Origin: Chloroflexota bacterium
GTDB taxonomy: Bacteria > Chloroflexota > Anaerolineae > Aggregatilineales > Phototrophicaceae
Direction: 5' to 3'
Assembly (NCBI GenBank): GCA_028873975.1
Contig: JAPPMO010000006.1
Coordinates: 1 to 37,179 of the forward strand
DNA: 37,179 bases
The notes below the pieces were generated by a model. That model was given only the letters and a program-made list of their open reading frames with translations, was not told the DNA's origin and ran no database searches. Below, piece by piece: positions 1 through 7,699 of this stretch; within the stretch, counting starts at the first letter, position 1, and each line of letters begins with the position of its first letter. The position numbers and the translations under genes are program-made.

Positions 1-55
1 CTGCTAAACCCGCCACGACTGCGTCCCAAGGCTTGCTCCTTTCTTTTTTTGGGCG
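1..55. repeat. Fragment of IS5-family element at the window edge
   Basis: These 55 bases are identical to 694-748, inside the complete insertion sequence (the overlap of its two reading frames, including the 7-A tract on the minus strand). The match ends abruptly at base 55/56, where the sequence changes to non-IS DNA. It is either a decayed IS remnant or an assembly-graph overlap; an exact length of 55 favours the second. Confidence 0.85.
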
Positions 56-76
56 ATTATATCGCAAACTAAACAG

Positions 77-280
77 CTACTTGCGCTTTTGCGGCTTGCC
101 GGCATCCTTGAGGTACTGCCACTCGAAGCCGGGCTTGTTCGGATTCAGCTTAAAAGCTGACCGAACGACTTCCTCGGGCGAGGCGTCTATCTGATCCGGG
201 TACTGGAGGGGGGGACGGCCGACGGATCGTTTGGGGGAATCAGCCGGTGTGTTGAACTTAGGTTGCGTGTTCCTGGGCAT
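77..280 (-). CDS. Small hypothetical protein (67 aa)
   Basis: A 67-residue basic, proline-rich protein that I do not recognise as a characterised family. It has a polar N-terminus with a GRPP motif, then a segment beginning SPEEVVRSAF and a KPGFEWQYLK stretch, ending in a run of Lys/Arg/Gln. There is no signal peptide or membrane segment. The ATG at 280 is chosen because GAGGGA lies 6-7 bases upstream; a longer reading frame to 448 runs into the IS and is not the native start. Before the IS arrived this gene lay about 17 bases downstream of the DUF2335 gene on the same strand, so the two were probably one operon. The element now separates them by over 800 bases, and expression may depend on a promoter in or at the end of the IS. 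Confidence 0.6.
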   Translation of the reverse strand: MPRNTQPKFNTPADSPKRSVGRPPLQYPDQIDASPEEVVRSAFKLNPNKPGFEWQYLKDAGKPQKRK

Positions 281-314
281 GTTTTTCCCTCGATTATTAG
301 GTTCTGTTGACATT

Positions 315-788
315 CTATCGTAACCAGATAAGAGCGCCGACAAAGTGCAGGAAACCGAGATAAGACCTATCCAATTTCTCATACCGGGAAAAGACGCGGC
401 GGAAATGCTTGATTTTATTGATGAAACACTCCACCAACTGTCGCTCACGATACCACCATTTATCGTATTCGCGCTGCTCTTTGGCTCGCTGATGCGGCGG
501 AATCACAACTTCTATGCCCTTTTCAAGCAAGCTGTCCACAAAAGGCTGCGCCGCATAGCCCCGGTCCGCAATCACTCGCTGAAAGGCAAAGCCTTTGACC
601 AACTCTTCGGCCTTATTGATGTCGTGAGCCTGTCCAGGACTCAAGAGAAAACGCAAGGCATGACCCAAACCATCCACTGTGATATGAATCTTGCTGCTAA
701 ACCCGCCACGACTGCGTCCCAAGGCTTGCTCCTTTCTTTTTTTGGGCGCCGGCGGCACAGGGATGAGCACGAACGATTGTGCTGTCAA
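315..788 (-). CDS. IS5-family transposase, second frame (orfB, DDE domain)
   Basis: The C-terminal catalytic half of the transposase. After the A-tract it reads LGRSRGGFSSKIH and HALRFLLSPGQAHD, both hallmarks of IS5 transposases. The second catalytic Asp follows in IADRGY, and the Glu in the RQLVECFINKIKHFRR signature. The first Asp of the triad is only in the upstream frame, so a working enzyme needs the fused product. The nominal start upstream of the A tract is probably not used. The frame ends just inside the left terminal inverted repeat with the usual GALIWLR-type tail, so the 3' end looks intact. Confidence 0.85.
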   Translation of the reverse strand: MTAQSFVLIPVPPAPKKRKEQALGRSRGGFSSKIHITVDGLGHALRFLLSPGQAHDINKAEELVKGFAFQRVIADRGYAAQPFVDSLLEKGIEVVIPPHQRAKEQREYDKWWYRERQLVECFINKIKHFRRVFSRYEKLDRSYLGFLHFVGALIWLR

Positions 789-1065
789 TTATGCCGTGTT
801 CCATATCCGGATCATCGGCAAGGAATTCCATCATCCGTTTCCAAACGCCCTTGTCAGCCCAACTGGCAAAGCGCTTGTAAACCGAATTCCATTTCCCATA
901 TTCGCTGGGCAGCAAGCGCCATTGCGCGCCACTGCGAGTTATCCACATCACGGCTTCGACAAAGAGGCGGCATTCCGCCTCTTTGCCCAAATAAACATTC
1001 GGTTCCTGCTTCAGGAAATCCCGAACTTTCGTCCATTGTTTGTCAGTTAGTCTTATGGTTGTCAT
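697..1065 (-). CDS. IS5-family transposase, first frame (orfA)
   Basis: A 122-residue N-terminal half of an IS5-type transposase. Residues 5-75 form the DUF4096-type DNA-binding region (LTDKQW start, then RSGAQWRLLP and a W-rich segment). The frame then reaches the first acidic residue of the DDE catalytic triad in an IIDSTIVRAH motif. It overlaps the second frame by about 90 bases. In the overlap both frames run through a 7-A tract followed by G (737-743 on the plus strand). Going from this frame to the next needs a +1 (or -2) shift, by ribosome slippage or by RNA polymerase slipping on the A tract. Alone it lacks two of the three catalytic residues. Confidence 0.85.
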   Translation of the reverse strand: MTTIRLTDKQWTKVRDFLKQEPNVYLGKEAECRLFVEAVMWITRSGAQWRLLPSEYGKWNSVYKRFASWADKGVWKRMMEFLADDPDMEHGIIDSTIVRAHPCAAGAQKKKGASLGTQSWRV

Positions 1066-1116
1066 AAGACTATTTTACGCATTTATGAAAATCCCACAGC
1101 CAAATATCAACAGAAC

Positions 1117-1671
1117 CTAGTTTGGCTTGCTTTCGCCCTTCTCAGGCAAACCGGAACTTACTGCAGGAGCTCGCTCTGCATCTCGCTCTCGTCGTTGACG
1201 GTGTTCACGGACTACAAACGCACCGACAACGAGAGAAACAGTAGTGCCTATTCCCAACAGTCCTTCAGTGCTCTGGCCTTGTTGGATGGTATCTATGCTG
1301 CCGATGATTAAAATGAGCGCCAAAACAAACGCGGCTAACAACGACAGAATATCCCTGATGAAAAAGAAGAGTTGACCACGTGATTCCGATTTTCTTCGAT
1401 GATTTCCGTTGGCGGAGAATCCTGATACAATTGCCTGGCGGGCCTCAATATCATAGAGATTCAGCACATTAGGCGGAGGCAGGGGACCGGAGAAACTACC
1501 GTAGACTTCTATCTGGCTAACGAGCTGAATCAGTTCGGCACGCTTTTCAACCGATAGGTCAGCGAGCAGGTCGGCGGACTGTGCCACATTTGAAGAGGAA
1601 ATCTCTTCGCCAGACGGCTCTGGCGAAATGTCCGGGGTATCGCTCAAGCTTTTTTGCCGCCATTTGCACAC
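1117..1671 (-). CDS. DUF2335 family membrane protein
   Basis: A 184-residue protein. An acidic and serine-rich N-terminus precedes the DUF2335 signature YGSFSGPLPPPNVLNLYD at about residues 57-74. Two hydrophobic helices follow (about 102-125 and 136-152), and then a charged, Arg-rich tail. This matches the DUF2335 layout: signature, charged linker, two transmembrane helices. Function is unknown; the family is often found among accessory or phage-related genes. The start is GTG at 1671; a TTG 24 bases further in is an alternative. It overlaps the upstream small gene by 28 bases, suggesting coupled translation. The IS begins exactly at its stop codon: the protein still ends in KPN, with TAG now supplied by the IS junction in place of the native TAA. 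Confidence 0.75.
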   Translation of the reverse strand: MCKWRQKSLSDTPDISPEPSGEEISSSNVAQSADLLADLSVEKRAELIQLVSQIEVYGSFSGPLPPPNVLNLYDIEARQAIVSGFSANGNHRRKSESRGQLFFFIRDILSLLAAFVLALILIIGSIDTIQQGQSTEGLLGIGTTVSLVVGAFVVREHRQRRERDAERAPAVSSGLPEKGESKPN

Positions 1672-1932
1672 TCTTCATACTGACCAAGCGCCAGCCACAG
1701 GTCTGCGCCCACCGCTTCCCAATCCGCGCGCATGGCTTCCGCATCCGAGCGAGCGAGGATTCTTTCTGTAAACTCTTGGCCTTCAGAACGCGTGAAATCG
1801 AAAAGACTTGCCAAGCCGCGCAGAGAAGAATGCTTGGGCAAGTAGAACGAATTCGCGATCTTGTTCTTATCGTATGCCACGTCGCCCCCCAATAGTATAA
1901 AGTCAGTCCCTAAGCTATCCGATTTCTCCCAT

Positions 1933-1937
<5 letters not shown>
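1644..1937 (-). CDS. Hypothetical protein (about 97 aa)
   Basis: A small soluble protein of unknown function, acidic with several Trp (ADWEAVGADLWLAL near the C-terminus) and no membrane segment. It immediately precedes and overlaps the DUF2335 gene, so the two are probably co-transcribed. The ATG at 1937 has an AAGGGGG about 11 bases upstream. However, a near-consensus promoter (TTGACA, 17 bases, TATGCT) overlaps this ATG. If that promoter is used, translation must start further in, for example at the GTG at 1880, which follows a G-rich tract and gives 78 residues. I keep the longer form but the start is uncertain. Confidence 0.5.
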
Positions 1938-3711
<1,774 letters not shown>

Positions 3712-3718
3712 GGATTCA

Positions 3719-3862
3719 TACCCACCCCAAACCCCTCCCCCATAAGGAGGGAGGGGCTTTAACGGCTTATTAGGGTTCAAAAGCTCCCCTTCCCTCATTT
3801 TGGGGGTAAGGGGCTGGGGGATGGGGGCAGTATTTCAACAGAGTCCGCCGAGTCGCCCCTAC
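3719..3862. repeat. Composite repeat: truncated palindromic element plus hairpin arm
   Basis: Read on the minus strand it starts GTAGGGGCGACT, then CGGCG, then GACTCTGTTGAAATA (ending at 3845), then a C-rich/G-rich near-palindrome down to about 3719. The internal sequence is over 90% identical to the complete copy at 8803-8953, but the far terminal repeat is missing, as is the second hairpin arm. It lies a few bases after the methyltransferase stop, and its many short inverted repeats could also act as a transcript end. The rest of 3712-4023 holds only C-rich sequence and the toxin-antitoxin promoter. Confidence 0.8.
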
Positions 3863-3943
3863 CACGCGCTTAGCCCAACCCCTTCCCCCCGCCCCAGCGA
3901 CACCGCCTCCACACCCTCTCCCGATCCCGCGCAGACAGACCTT

Positions 3944-3972
3944 TTGCCATTTTGCGTACCGTATGGTATGCT
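3944..3972 (+). promoter_or_regulatory. Promoter and likely autorepression operator of the toxin-antitoxin pair
   Basis: TTGCCA (3944-3949), 17 bases, TATGCT (3967-3972) form a good sigma-70 promoter 52 bases upstream of the antitoxin ATG. Overlapping the -10 region is a near-perfect palindrome TACCGTATGGTA (3957-3968, 10 of 12 symmetric) and a direct GTATG repeat, as expected of an operator bound by a toxin-antitoxin complex. The operator role is inferred from position. Confidence 0.5.
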
Positions 3973-4023
3973 CATCCTAACTCTGCGAAAATCTGAGACT
4001 TGCAGCACGAAAGGCGCGCCCCC

Positions 4024-4230
4024 ATGCCCTCCCCCAAGCCATCACCCAGCGTGACCGTGCCACAGCAACGCGACCTAACCGATTCCGATGATCTCACGGA
4101 CGCCCAAAAGGAATTCATGGAAGACTTGCGCGTCAGCCTGCTGCAAATGAAGAATGGCGATGTGATGCCCGCGCGCGAGGCATTGCGTGAGATCGAGTTG
4201 GAAGAAAATGGAAGTCGTCCTGACGCCTAA
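4024..4230 (+). CDS. Antitoxin-like protein of a type II toxin-antitoxin pair
   Basis: A 68-residue acidic protein with a Pro/Ser-rich N-terminus and a helical C-terminal half (TDAQKEFMEDLRVSLLQMKNGD, broken here as TDAQKEFMEDL and RVSLLQMKNGD, then ALREIELE). This is typical of antitoxins that wrap a RelE-type toxin. The ATG at 4024 is preferred over an upstream TTG because GAAAGG lies about 10 bases before it. Its last 23 bases overlap the toxin gene, the usual antitoxin-first arrangement that couples translation. I do not assign an antitoxin family; the call rests mainly on its partner. It probably neutralises the toxin and represses the operon through the palindrome at 3957-3968. Confidence 0.65.
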   Translation: MPSPKPSPSVTVPQQRDLTDSDDLTDAQKEFMEDLRVSLLQMKNGDVMPAREALREIELEENGSRPDA

Positions 4231-4495
4231 GTTCCGATCCACAGTAAAGAAGTTACGACGCCGCTATCGCAATGTCACGCATGATGTTACAAGCCTAATC
4301 CAAGATTTGAGCGGTGGCAAAACGCCCGGCGACAGAATCCAGGATCTTGGCGGGGCGAAAGTCTACAAAGTGCGATTGCAAAATACCTCCGCCCGTCTGA
4401 GCAAACGCGCCGGTTTCAGAGTCGTATATCATGTTGGCGACATGGCGATCACCTTGCTCGTGATTTGCCAAAAACCCCGGTGCGCCGAGGTCTAG
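4208..4495 (+). CDS. RelE/ParE superfamily toxin
   Basis: A 95-residue basic protein with the RelE/ParE pattern. It has an N-terminal strand (EVVLTPKF), two helices rich in Lys/Arg (STVKKLRRRYRNV), a central loop with GGAKVYKVRL, and the final hairpin with FRVVYHVGD followed by ITLLVICQK. Family members either cleave mRNA in the ribosome A-site or inhibit gyrase; the sequence alone does not tell which. The ATG at 4208 follows GGAAGAAA and lies inside the end of the antitoxin gene in another frame. Length and fold pattern are normal for the family. Confidence 0.8.
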   Translation: MEVVLTPKFRSTVKKLRRRYRNVTHDVTSLIQDLSGGKTPGDRIQDLGGAKVYKVRLQNTSARLSKRAGFRVVYHVGDMAITLLVICQKPRCAEV

Positions 4496-4678
4496 TCTGT
4501 GCGAATTCGTCAACTGATGAATGAGCTAGACCTTACGTAATCAATTCCGCTTCCTCCCGCTCGCCAGCAAATTCCCAGACACCAGCGCATTTGGAAAATC
4601 GAACGTAGACTTGGACTTGAGTTGGAATCTCAGCTACTATCGGACAATCGTTGCGCCAGACATTCAGGAAAAACCACC

Positions 4679-4876
4679 ATGGCAACCGAGATCACGAATG
4701 AGACATTACAGCCTCCAGTAAACTTGAGTGAAAGGGTCGCAAGATTGGAAGGCGCATATCCTCACTTGGCGACAAAAGCGGATTTGCAAGCGATGCAGGC
4801 TACGTTGATTAAGTGGATCGTCGGCACGGGCATCGCGATGATTGCCGCGCTGGAATTTCTAGACAGAATACCGTGA
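4679..4876 (+). CDS. Small coiled-coil/membrane protein (65 aa)
   Basis: A 65-residue protein. An N-terminal amphipathic stretch has heptad-like spacing (NLSERVARLEGAYPHLATKA, then DLQAMQATL), and a single transmembrane helix follows (about 44-60, WIVGTGIAMIAALEFL). The SERVARLEG...LATKADL pattern recurs in small bacterial and phage proteins resembling DUF1640/XhlA-type anchors, whose role is mostly unknown. AGGA lies about 9 bases before the ATG. It stands alone between the toxin gene and the convergent portal gene, and a 9-bp-arm hairpin repeat (4884-4904) starts 8 bases after its stop. Confidence 0.65.
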   Translation: MATEITNETLQPPVNLSERVARLEGAYPHLATKADLQAMQATLIKWIVGTGIAMIAALEFLDRIP

Positions 4877-4883
4877 GGGCTGC

Positions 4884-4904
4884 GGGCGACCTGATAGGTC
4901 GCCC
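4884..4904. repeat. Short hairpin repeat, arms GGGCGACCT / AGGTCGCCC
   Basis: Two perfectly complementary 9-base arms around the 3-base loop GAT. It belongs to the GTAGGGGCG hairpin family of this window; the flank reads as the family's GTAGGGG leader, slightly changed, on the minus strand. It lies between two convergent genes. Confidence 0.8.
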
Positions 4905-4910
4905 CCACAA

Positions 4911-4946
4911 TGTTCCTCTGTGTCCTCTGCGTCCTCTGTAGTTCAA
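4911..4946. repeat. CTCTGTG-type interspersed repeat
   Basis: The run TTCCTCTGTGTCCTCTGCG and following CTCTGTAGTTCAA is a copy of the low-complexity family seen again at 6646-6684 and 10594-10633, and on the other strand at 10449-10475. It abuts the 3' end of the portal gene. Confidence 0.6.
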
Positions 4947-6352
4947 TCCCCCAGCCCCTCCCGCGCCCCAGCAAACGCGGACTTCACCGCCTCCTTATCC
5001 CCGGCGAACAGCAAACCCGCGCTGACCTCAAAAGCCAGTTCATCCGGCACAGCCGTGACCTCGAAAGGGCGCGCCTGCTCCGGCTTGTCCAGCCGATTGA
5101 GCGCGAATCGCTCCCACTGCGCCAACTCATTTTCAATCGCTGACTTGGCAGTTGAAGCCCCTCCCTCATTTTGGGGGAGGGGTTTGGGGTGGGGGTCTCC
5201 GCCCACAGGCCCATCGCCCCAAGCCACCGGCGGCAGCTGAAAATACGTCGCCCGCATTTCATTGATGCTCAGCAGCGGGTAGGCGGCGCGGATCTCCGCC
5301 AGGCGCGCCTCCGCATCGGTGGGGCGGATGTCGTCGTACTCGGCGACCAGATCCGCGCCGTAAAAGGGCAGCAGCTCTCCCGTGATCTTCTGGGCGACGC
5401 GCGCCAGCTTGGGCCAGAGCGTACGCTCGATGAAGAGGCGCTCGGCGACCTTGGCGTTGGCTTCGGTGGCGTTTTCGCTGACCAGCCCGACCGGGATGCC
5501 GAAGATATTGAGAATCTCGTCGCGCTGGGCGCGCCGTCCCTGCAGGAAGTCGAGATCGGTGTGGCTCAAGCCGATATTCTGCCACTCCATCGACCCGCCG
5601 CGCAGGAAGGCGGTCTTGCGCGCGGCGCCGCCGTAGTTGCTGCGCCACTCGCGCTTGACGCGCTCGAAATCGGTATCGGAGATGAATTCCTGGATATTGA
5701 CGATGCCGGCTGGCACGCCCTTGTCGACGCCGAAGGTGTTGCGATTCCAGTCGGCCATGTGCTTGTCGCTGAGCGCGGCGGCCCGCGCCGCCGTGATGGG
5801 CGACAAGCCGTAGTAGTCGTTGCCCGGGTGCCAGCGGCGGAAGTGGACCACTTCCAGGGCGTCCAGGGGAATCATCTGGCCGTCAATGGCGTAGAGGTAG
5901 CCGCGCACGACGGACTGCCGGTCCGGCACGACGGCCATGCGGTCGGGACGCAGCGCCCAGATCTCGCGCGGTTGTCCCCCGCCGTCGCCCGACAGGAACC
6001 AGTAAGCGTTGCCGTGCAATTCCAGCGAGCCCAGCGTCTGCTCGAACAATTCGAAGCGGCTGGTCATGGGATTGGGATTGCCGAGTAACTGCTCCAGCGG
6101 ATGATTCTCGATGCCGACGCGCTTTTCGCCCGCCAGCCGATAGACCTTGAGCGGCGCCAGCGCGCCGGCTTCCGCGATGCGGTTGATGGCGATGTAGACC
6201 CAGGGCGATTGCTCGTAAAGCCGCGCCGAGTGGACATCGGCCGGCGGACCCGAATCGAAGCTGTTATGAGTCGCCAGGCTTTCGATATGCGGCGCATGCG
6301 GGCGCAGGCTCCTGCGGCGCGCCTTGAAAAGATCACTCAACCAATTGAACAC
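4943..6352 (-). CDS. Phage portal protein, HK97 family (orphan)
   Basis: A 469-residue HK97-type portal. It has the N-terminal YEQSPWVYIAINRIAE segment, the core PLEQLLGNPNP and ELHGNAYWFL, the loop GNDYYGLSPI, and the C-terminal helices EILNIFGIPVGLVSE and LFIERTLWP. In phages this protein forms the dodecameric ring through which DNA enters the capsid. The GTG at 6352 is chosen because AAGGAG lies 7 bases upstream; a longer frame gives 479 residues. No terminase, protease, capsid or tail gene lies beside it, so it is a stranded phage gene or a domesticated one. Near the C-terminus (about 5150-5200) a segment encoding GGDPHPKPLPQNEGG is a copy of the window's C-rich repeat, kept in frame. The reading frame is otherwise complete. 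Confidence 0.85.
   Translation of the reverse strand: MFNWLSDLFKARRRSLRPHAPHIESLATHNSFDSGPPADVHSARLYEQSPWVYIAINRIAEAGALAPLKVYRLAGEKRVGIENHPLEQLLGNPNPMTSRFELFEQTLGSLELHGNAYWFLSGDGGGQPREIWALRPDRMAVVPDRQSVVRGYLYAIDGQMIPLDALEVVHFRRWHPGNDYYGLSPITAARAAALSDKHMADWNRNTFGVDKGVPAGIVNIQEFISDTDFERVKREWRSNYGGAARKTAFLRGGSMEWQNIGLSHTDLDFLQGRRAQRDEILNIFGIPVGLVSENATEANAKVAERLFIERTLWPKLARVAQKITGELLPFYGADLVAEYDDIRPTDAEARLAEIRAAYPLLSINEMRATYFQLPPVAWGDGPVGGDPHPKPLPQNEGGASTAKSAIENELAQWERFALNRLDKPEQARPFEVTAVPDELAFEVSAGLLFAGDKEAVKSAFAGAREGLGD
5155..5202. repeat. C-rich palindromic repeat embedded in a coding region
   Basis: This stretch (CCCCTCCCTCATTTTGGGGG and on to GGTTTGGGGTGGGGG) is one arm of the palindromic element found complete at 8803-8953. 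Here it lies inside the portal protein gene and is translated in frame as PHPKPLPQNEGG. It has no terminal GACTCTGTTGAAA sequences. Confidence 0.75.
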
Positions 6353-6739
6353 GATTCGCTCCTTTGCTGCCTTTCCGCGCAAATTAACACAAGACGCGCA
6401 GCAAAGGGCGACTATATGGTCCCGTTGCCATGATTTTCAGATATTCAGTTTGATACGAGGGGCAGGCTCCTGGGCGGTAAGGCTATTGCAGCAAGTTATT
6501 TTTCGCCGCCGAGGACACCGAGCAAAGTTCTCAGAGGGCAAAAAACACCTCTAAACCTGCGCCAAAAAGTGAAGAGCGGGGACCCTGACCAGTCATTAAA
6601 TCTAATTTTTGGCATCCATTTATCCTATATTTTCAATTGAAGATCCTTTTCTCTGCGCACTCTGTGTTCTCTGTGGTTAATTTTTGGTTTTGAATGACGA
6701 TATATTGATGGACCGGGATTTTGAAGCGATTGACCGGGT
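6353..6739. other. Intergenic region without a supported gene
   Basis: About 390 bases between two minus-strand genes. It contains a GCCGAGGACACCGAG copy at about 6508-6522 and a CTCTGTG-type repeat at about 6646-6684 ending GTGGTTAATTTTTGG. A short palindromic-looking GACCGGG pair occurs near 6712-6738. No reading frame here shows family features, and no convincing promoter or terminator was found. Confidence 0.6.
6646..6690. repeat. CTCTGTG-type interspersed repeat
   Basis: The run TTCTCTGCGCACTCTGTG followed by TTCTCTGTGGTTAATTTTTG is the clearest copy of this family, lying about 50 bases downstream of the FHA gene. A close relative ends 26 bases before the SDR gene at 10662. Confidence 0.65.
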
Positions 6740-7525
6740 CTAGCAATAGCCGAAGGCAGCCACAATCTGCGTGATCACCGGCGTATCGCACCAGAGGTTG
6801 AGCGTGTCGATCAGCAGCAGGCCGATGAAACCGAAACAGACAAAAGCCAGGACAAAAAAGACGAAACAGCCCAAGACCAGCCATTGCGAGGACCCGCCTT
6901 CATCGTCCCGCGCTTTATAGGGGTCATAGTCGTAACCCGGGTACTGTTGCGGCGGCGGAGGGATCTGGTAGCCGGCCGGGGGCTGGCCATAATAGGCCGG
7001 CTGCTGCATCTGCGGCGGCTGCTCGGGATAGGCGACGGGCGGCGCCGGCGTGGATTCGCCGACCGGCGGCAAATAGGGATCGGCCAGCGGCTGCTGCCCG
7101 CCGAAAGCGGCGACCGGAGGACCGTAGGAGGCTTCCGCCGGCGACGCTTCCACTGACGGTGGACTCAGCGGTCCCGGCGTCGGGATGCCGCCGGCCGGGG
7201 GACCTGCCGCGGCCGGCGCCTGTTTCTCAAATGCGAGCGTGACGGTTTCGCCCAAGCCAACCATATCTCCGTTTTGCAGGGTCGTCACGCCGGAAACGCG
7301 CTTGCCGTTGACGAAGGTGCCATTGGTCGAGCCCAGGTCTTCCACTGTGACGGCGTCGGCAGAACGCTGCAAGCGCAGATGATGACGGCTGGTTTCGCGG
7401 TCATTGATGACAATGTCGTTGGTGATATCGCGCCCTAACGTGGTTACATCCTTGGAGATTTCGTAAGTTTGATTGGGCTGCGGACCCCGCCTAACCACCA
7501 AACGGAAGCTGTTTGGCTGCTGCAT
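6740..7525 (-). CDS. FHA-domain protein with Pro-rich linker and membrane anchor
   Basis: A 261-residue protein. Residues 8-100 form a forkhead-associated domain with the phosphothreonine-binding residues in place: TLGRD, then SRHH, then GSTNGTFVNG. Residues 105-195 are a disordered Pro/Gln/Tyr-rich linker with repeated PPP, QQP and YPG motifs. A strong hydrophobic segment (about 202-228, CFVFFVLAFVCFGF) anchors it near the C-terminus. Such proteins read Ser/Thr-kinase phosphorylation at the membrane; no kinase or phosphatase lies nearby. AGGAGG is 2 bases from the ATG at 7528 and 5 bases from a second at 7525, so the latter is preferred. A TATAAT at 7641-7646 may belong to its promoter. Confidence 0.85.
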   Translation of the reverse strand: MQQPNSFRLVVRRGPQPNQTYEISKDVTTLGRDITNDIVINDRETSRHHLRLQRSADAVTVEDLGSTNGTFVNGKRVSGVTTLQNGDMVGLGETVTLAFEKQAPAAAGPPAGGIPTPGPLSPPSVEASPAEASYGPPVAAFGGQQPLADPYLPPVGESTPAPPVAYPEQPPQMQQPAYYGQPPAGYQIPPPPQQYPGYDYDPYKARDDEGGSSQWLVLGCFVFFVLAFVCFGFIGLLLIDTLNLWCDTPVITQIVAAFGYC

Positions 7526-7640
7526 CATATCCTCCTGCGCGCATCATCAGACCGTCGCGAGACTTGGGCGCGCGTCCGATGTCGGGAGCGCTGCTCGAGA
7601 ACGGGAAGACGTCGTCGTACACTGGCACGCTTGTCCCTGC

Positions 7641-7646
7641 ATTATA
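7641..7646 (-). promoter_or_regulatory. Possible -10 box (TATAAT) for the FHA gene
   Basis: A perfect TATAAT on the minus strand about 115 bases upstream of the FHA start, in an AT-rich pocket of the gap between the FHA and M23 genes. There is no recognisable TTGACA at the right spacing, so this is weak. Confidence 0.3.
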
Positions 7647-7699
7647 CATGGTTTTGTTTATTTGGTAGAAATTTACCCGCGCATTTGAGTCAGGGGCCG

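Larger units (their letters stand above)
300..1117 (-). mobile_element. Complete IS5-family (IS427-like) insertion sequence
   Basis: An 818-bp element with terminal inverted repeats at 300-314 and 1103-1117 (GGTTCTGTTGA then C or T, ATT; 14 of 15 match) and a TA duplicated on both sides (298-299 and 1118-1119). It carries two overlapping transposase frames on the minus strand. Size, split transposase, TIR sequence and the 2-bp TA target all fit the IS427 group of the IS5 family. Both ends and both frames are intact, so it could be active. It is inserted exactly on the stop codon of the upstream DUF2335 gene: the native TAA became TAG without changing the protein. Confidence 0.9.

Noticed and set aside
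5171..6088. 305-aa plus-strand reading frame
   Set aside because: Antisense shadow of the portal protein gene.
4943..6352. Prophage
   Set aside because: Only a portal gene is present; no terminase, capsid, tail, integrase or attachment sites in the window.
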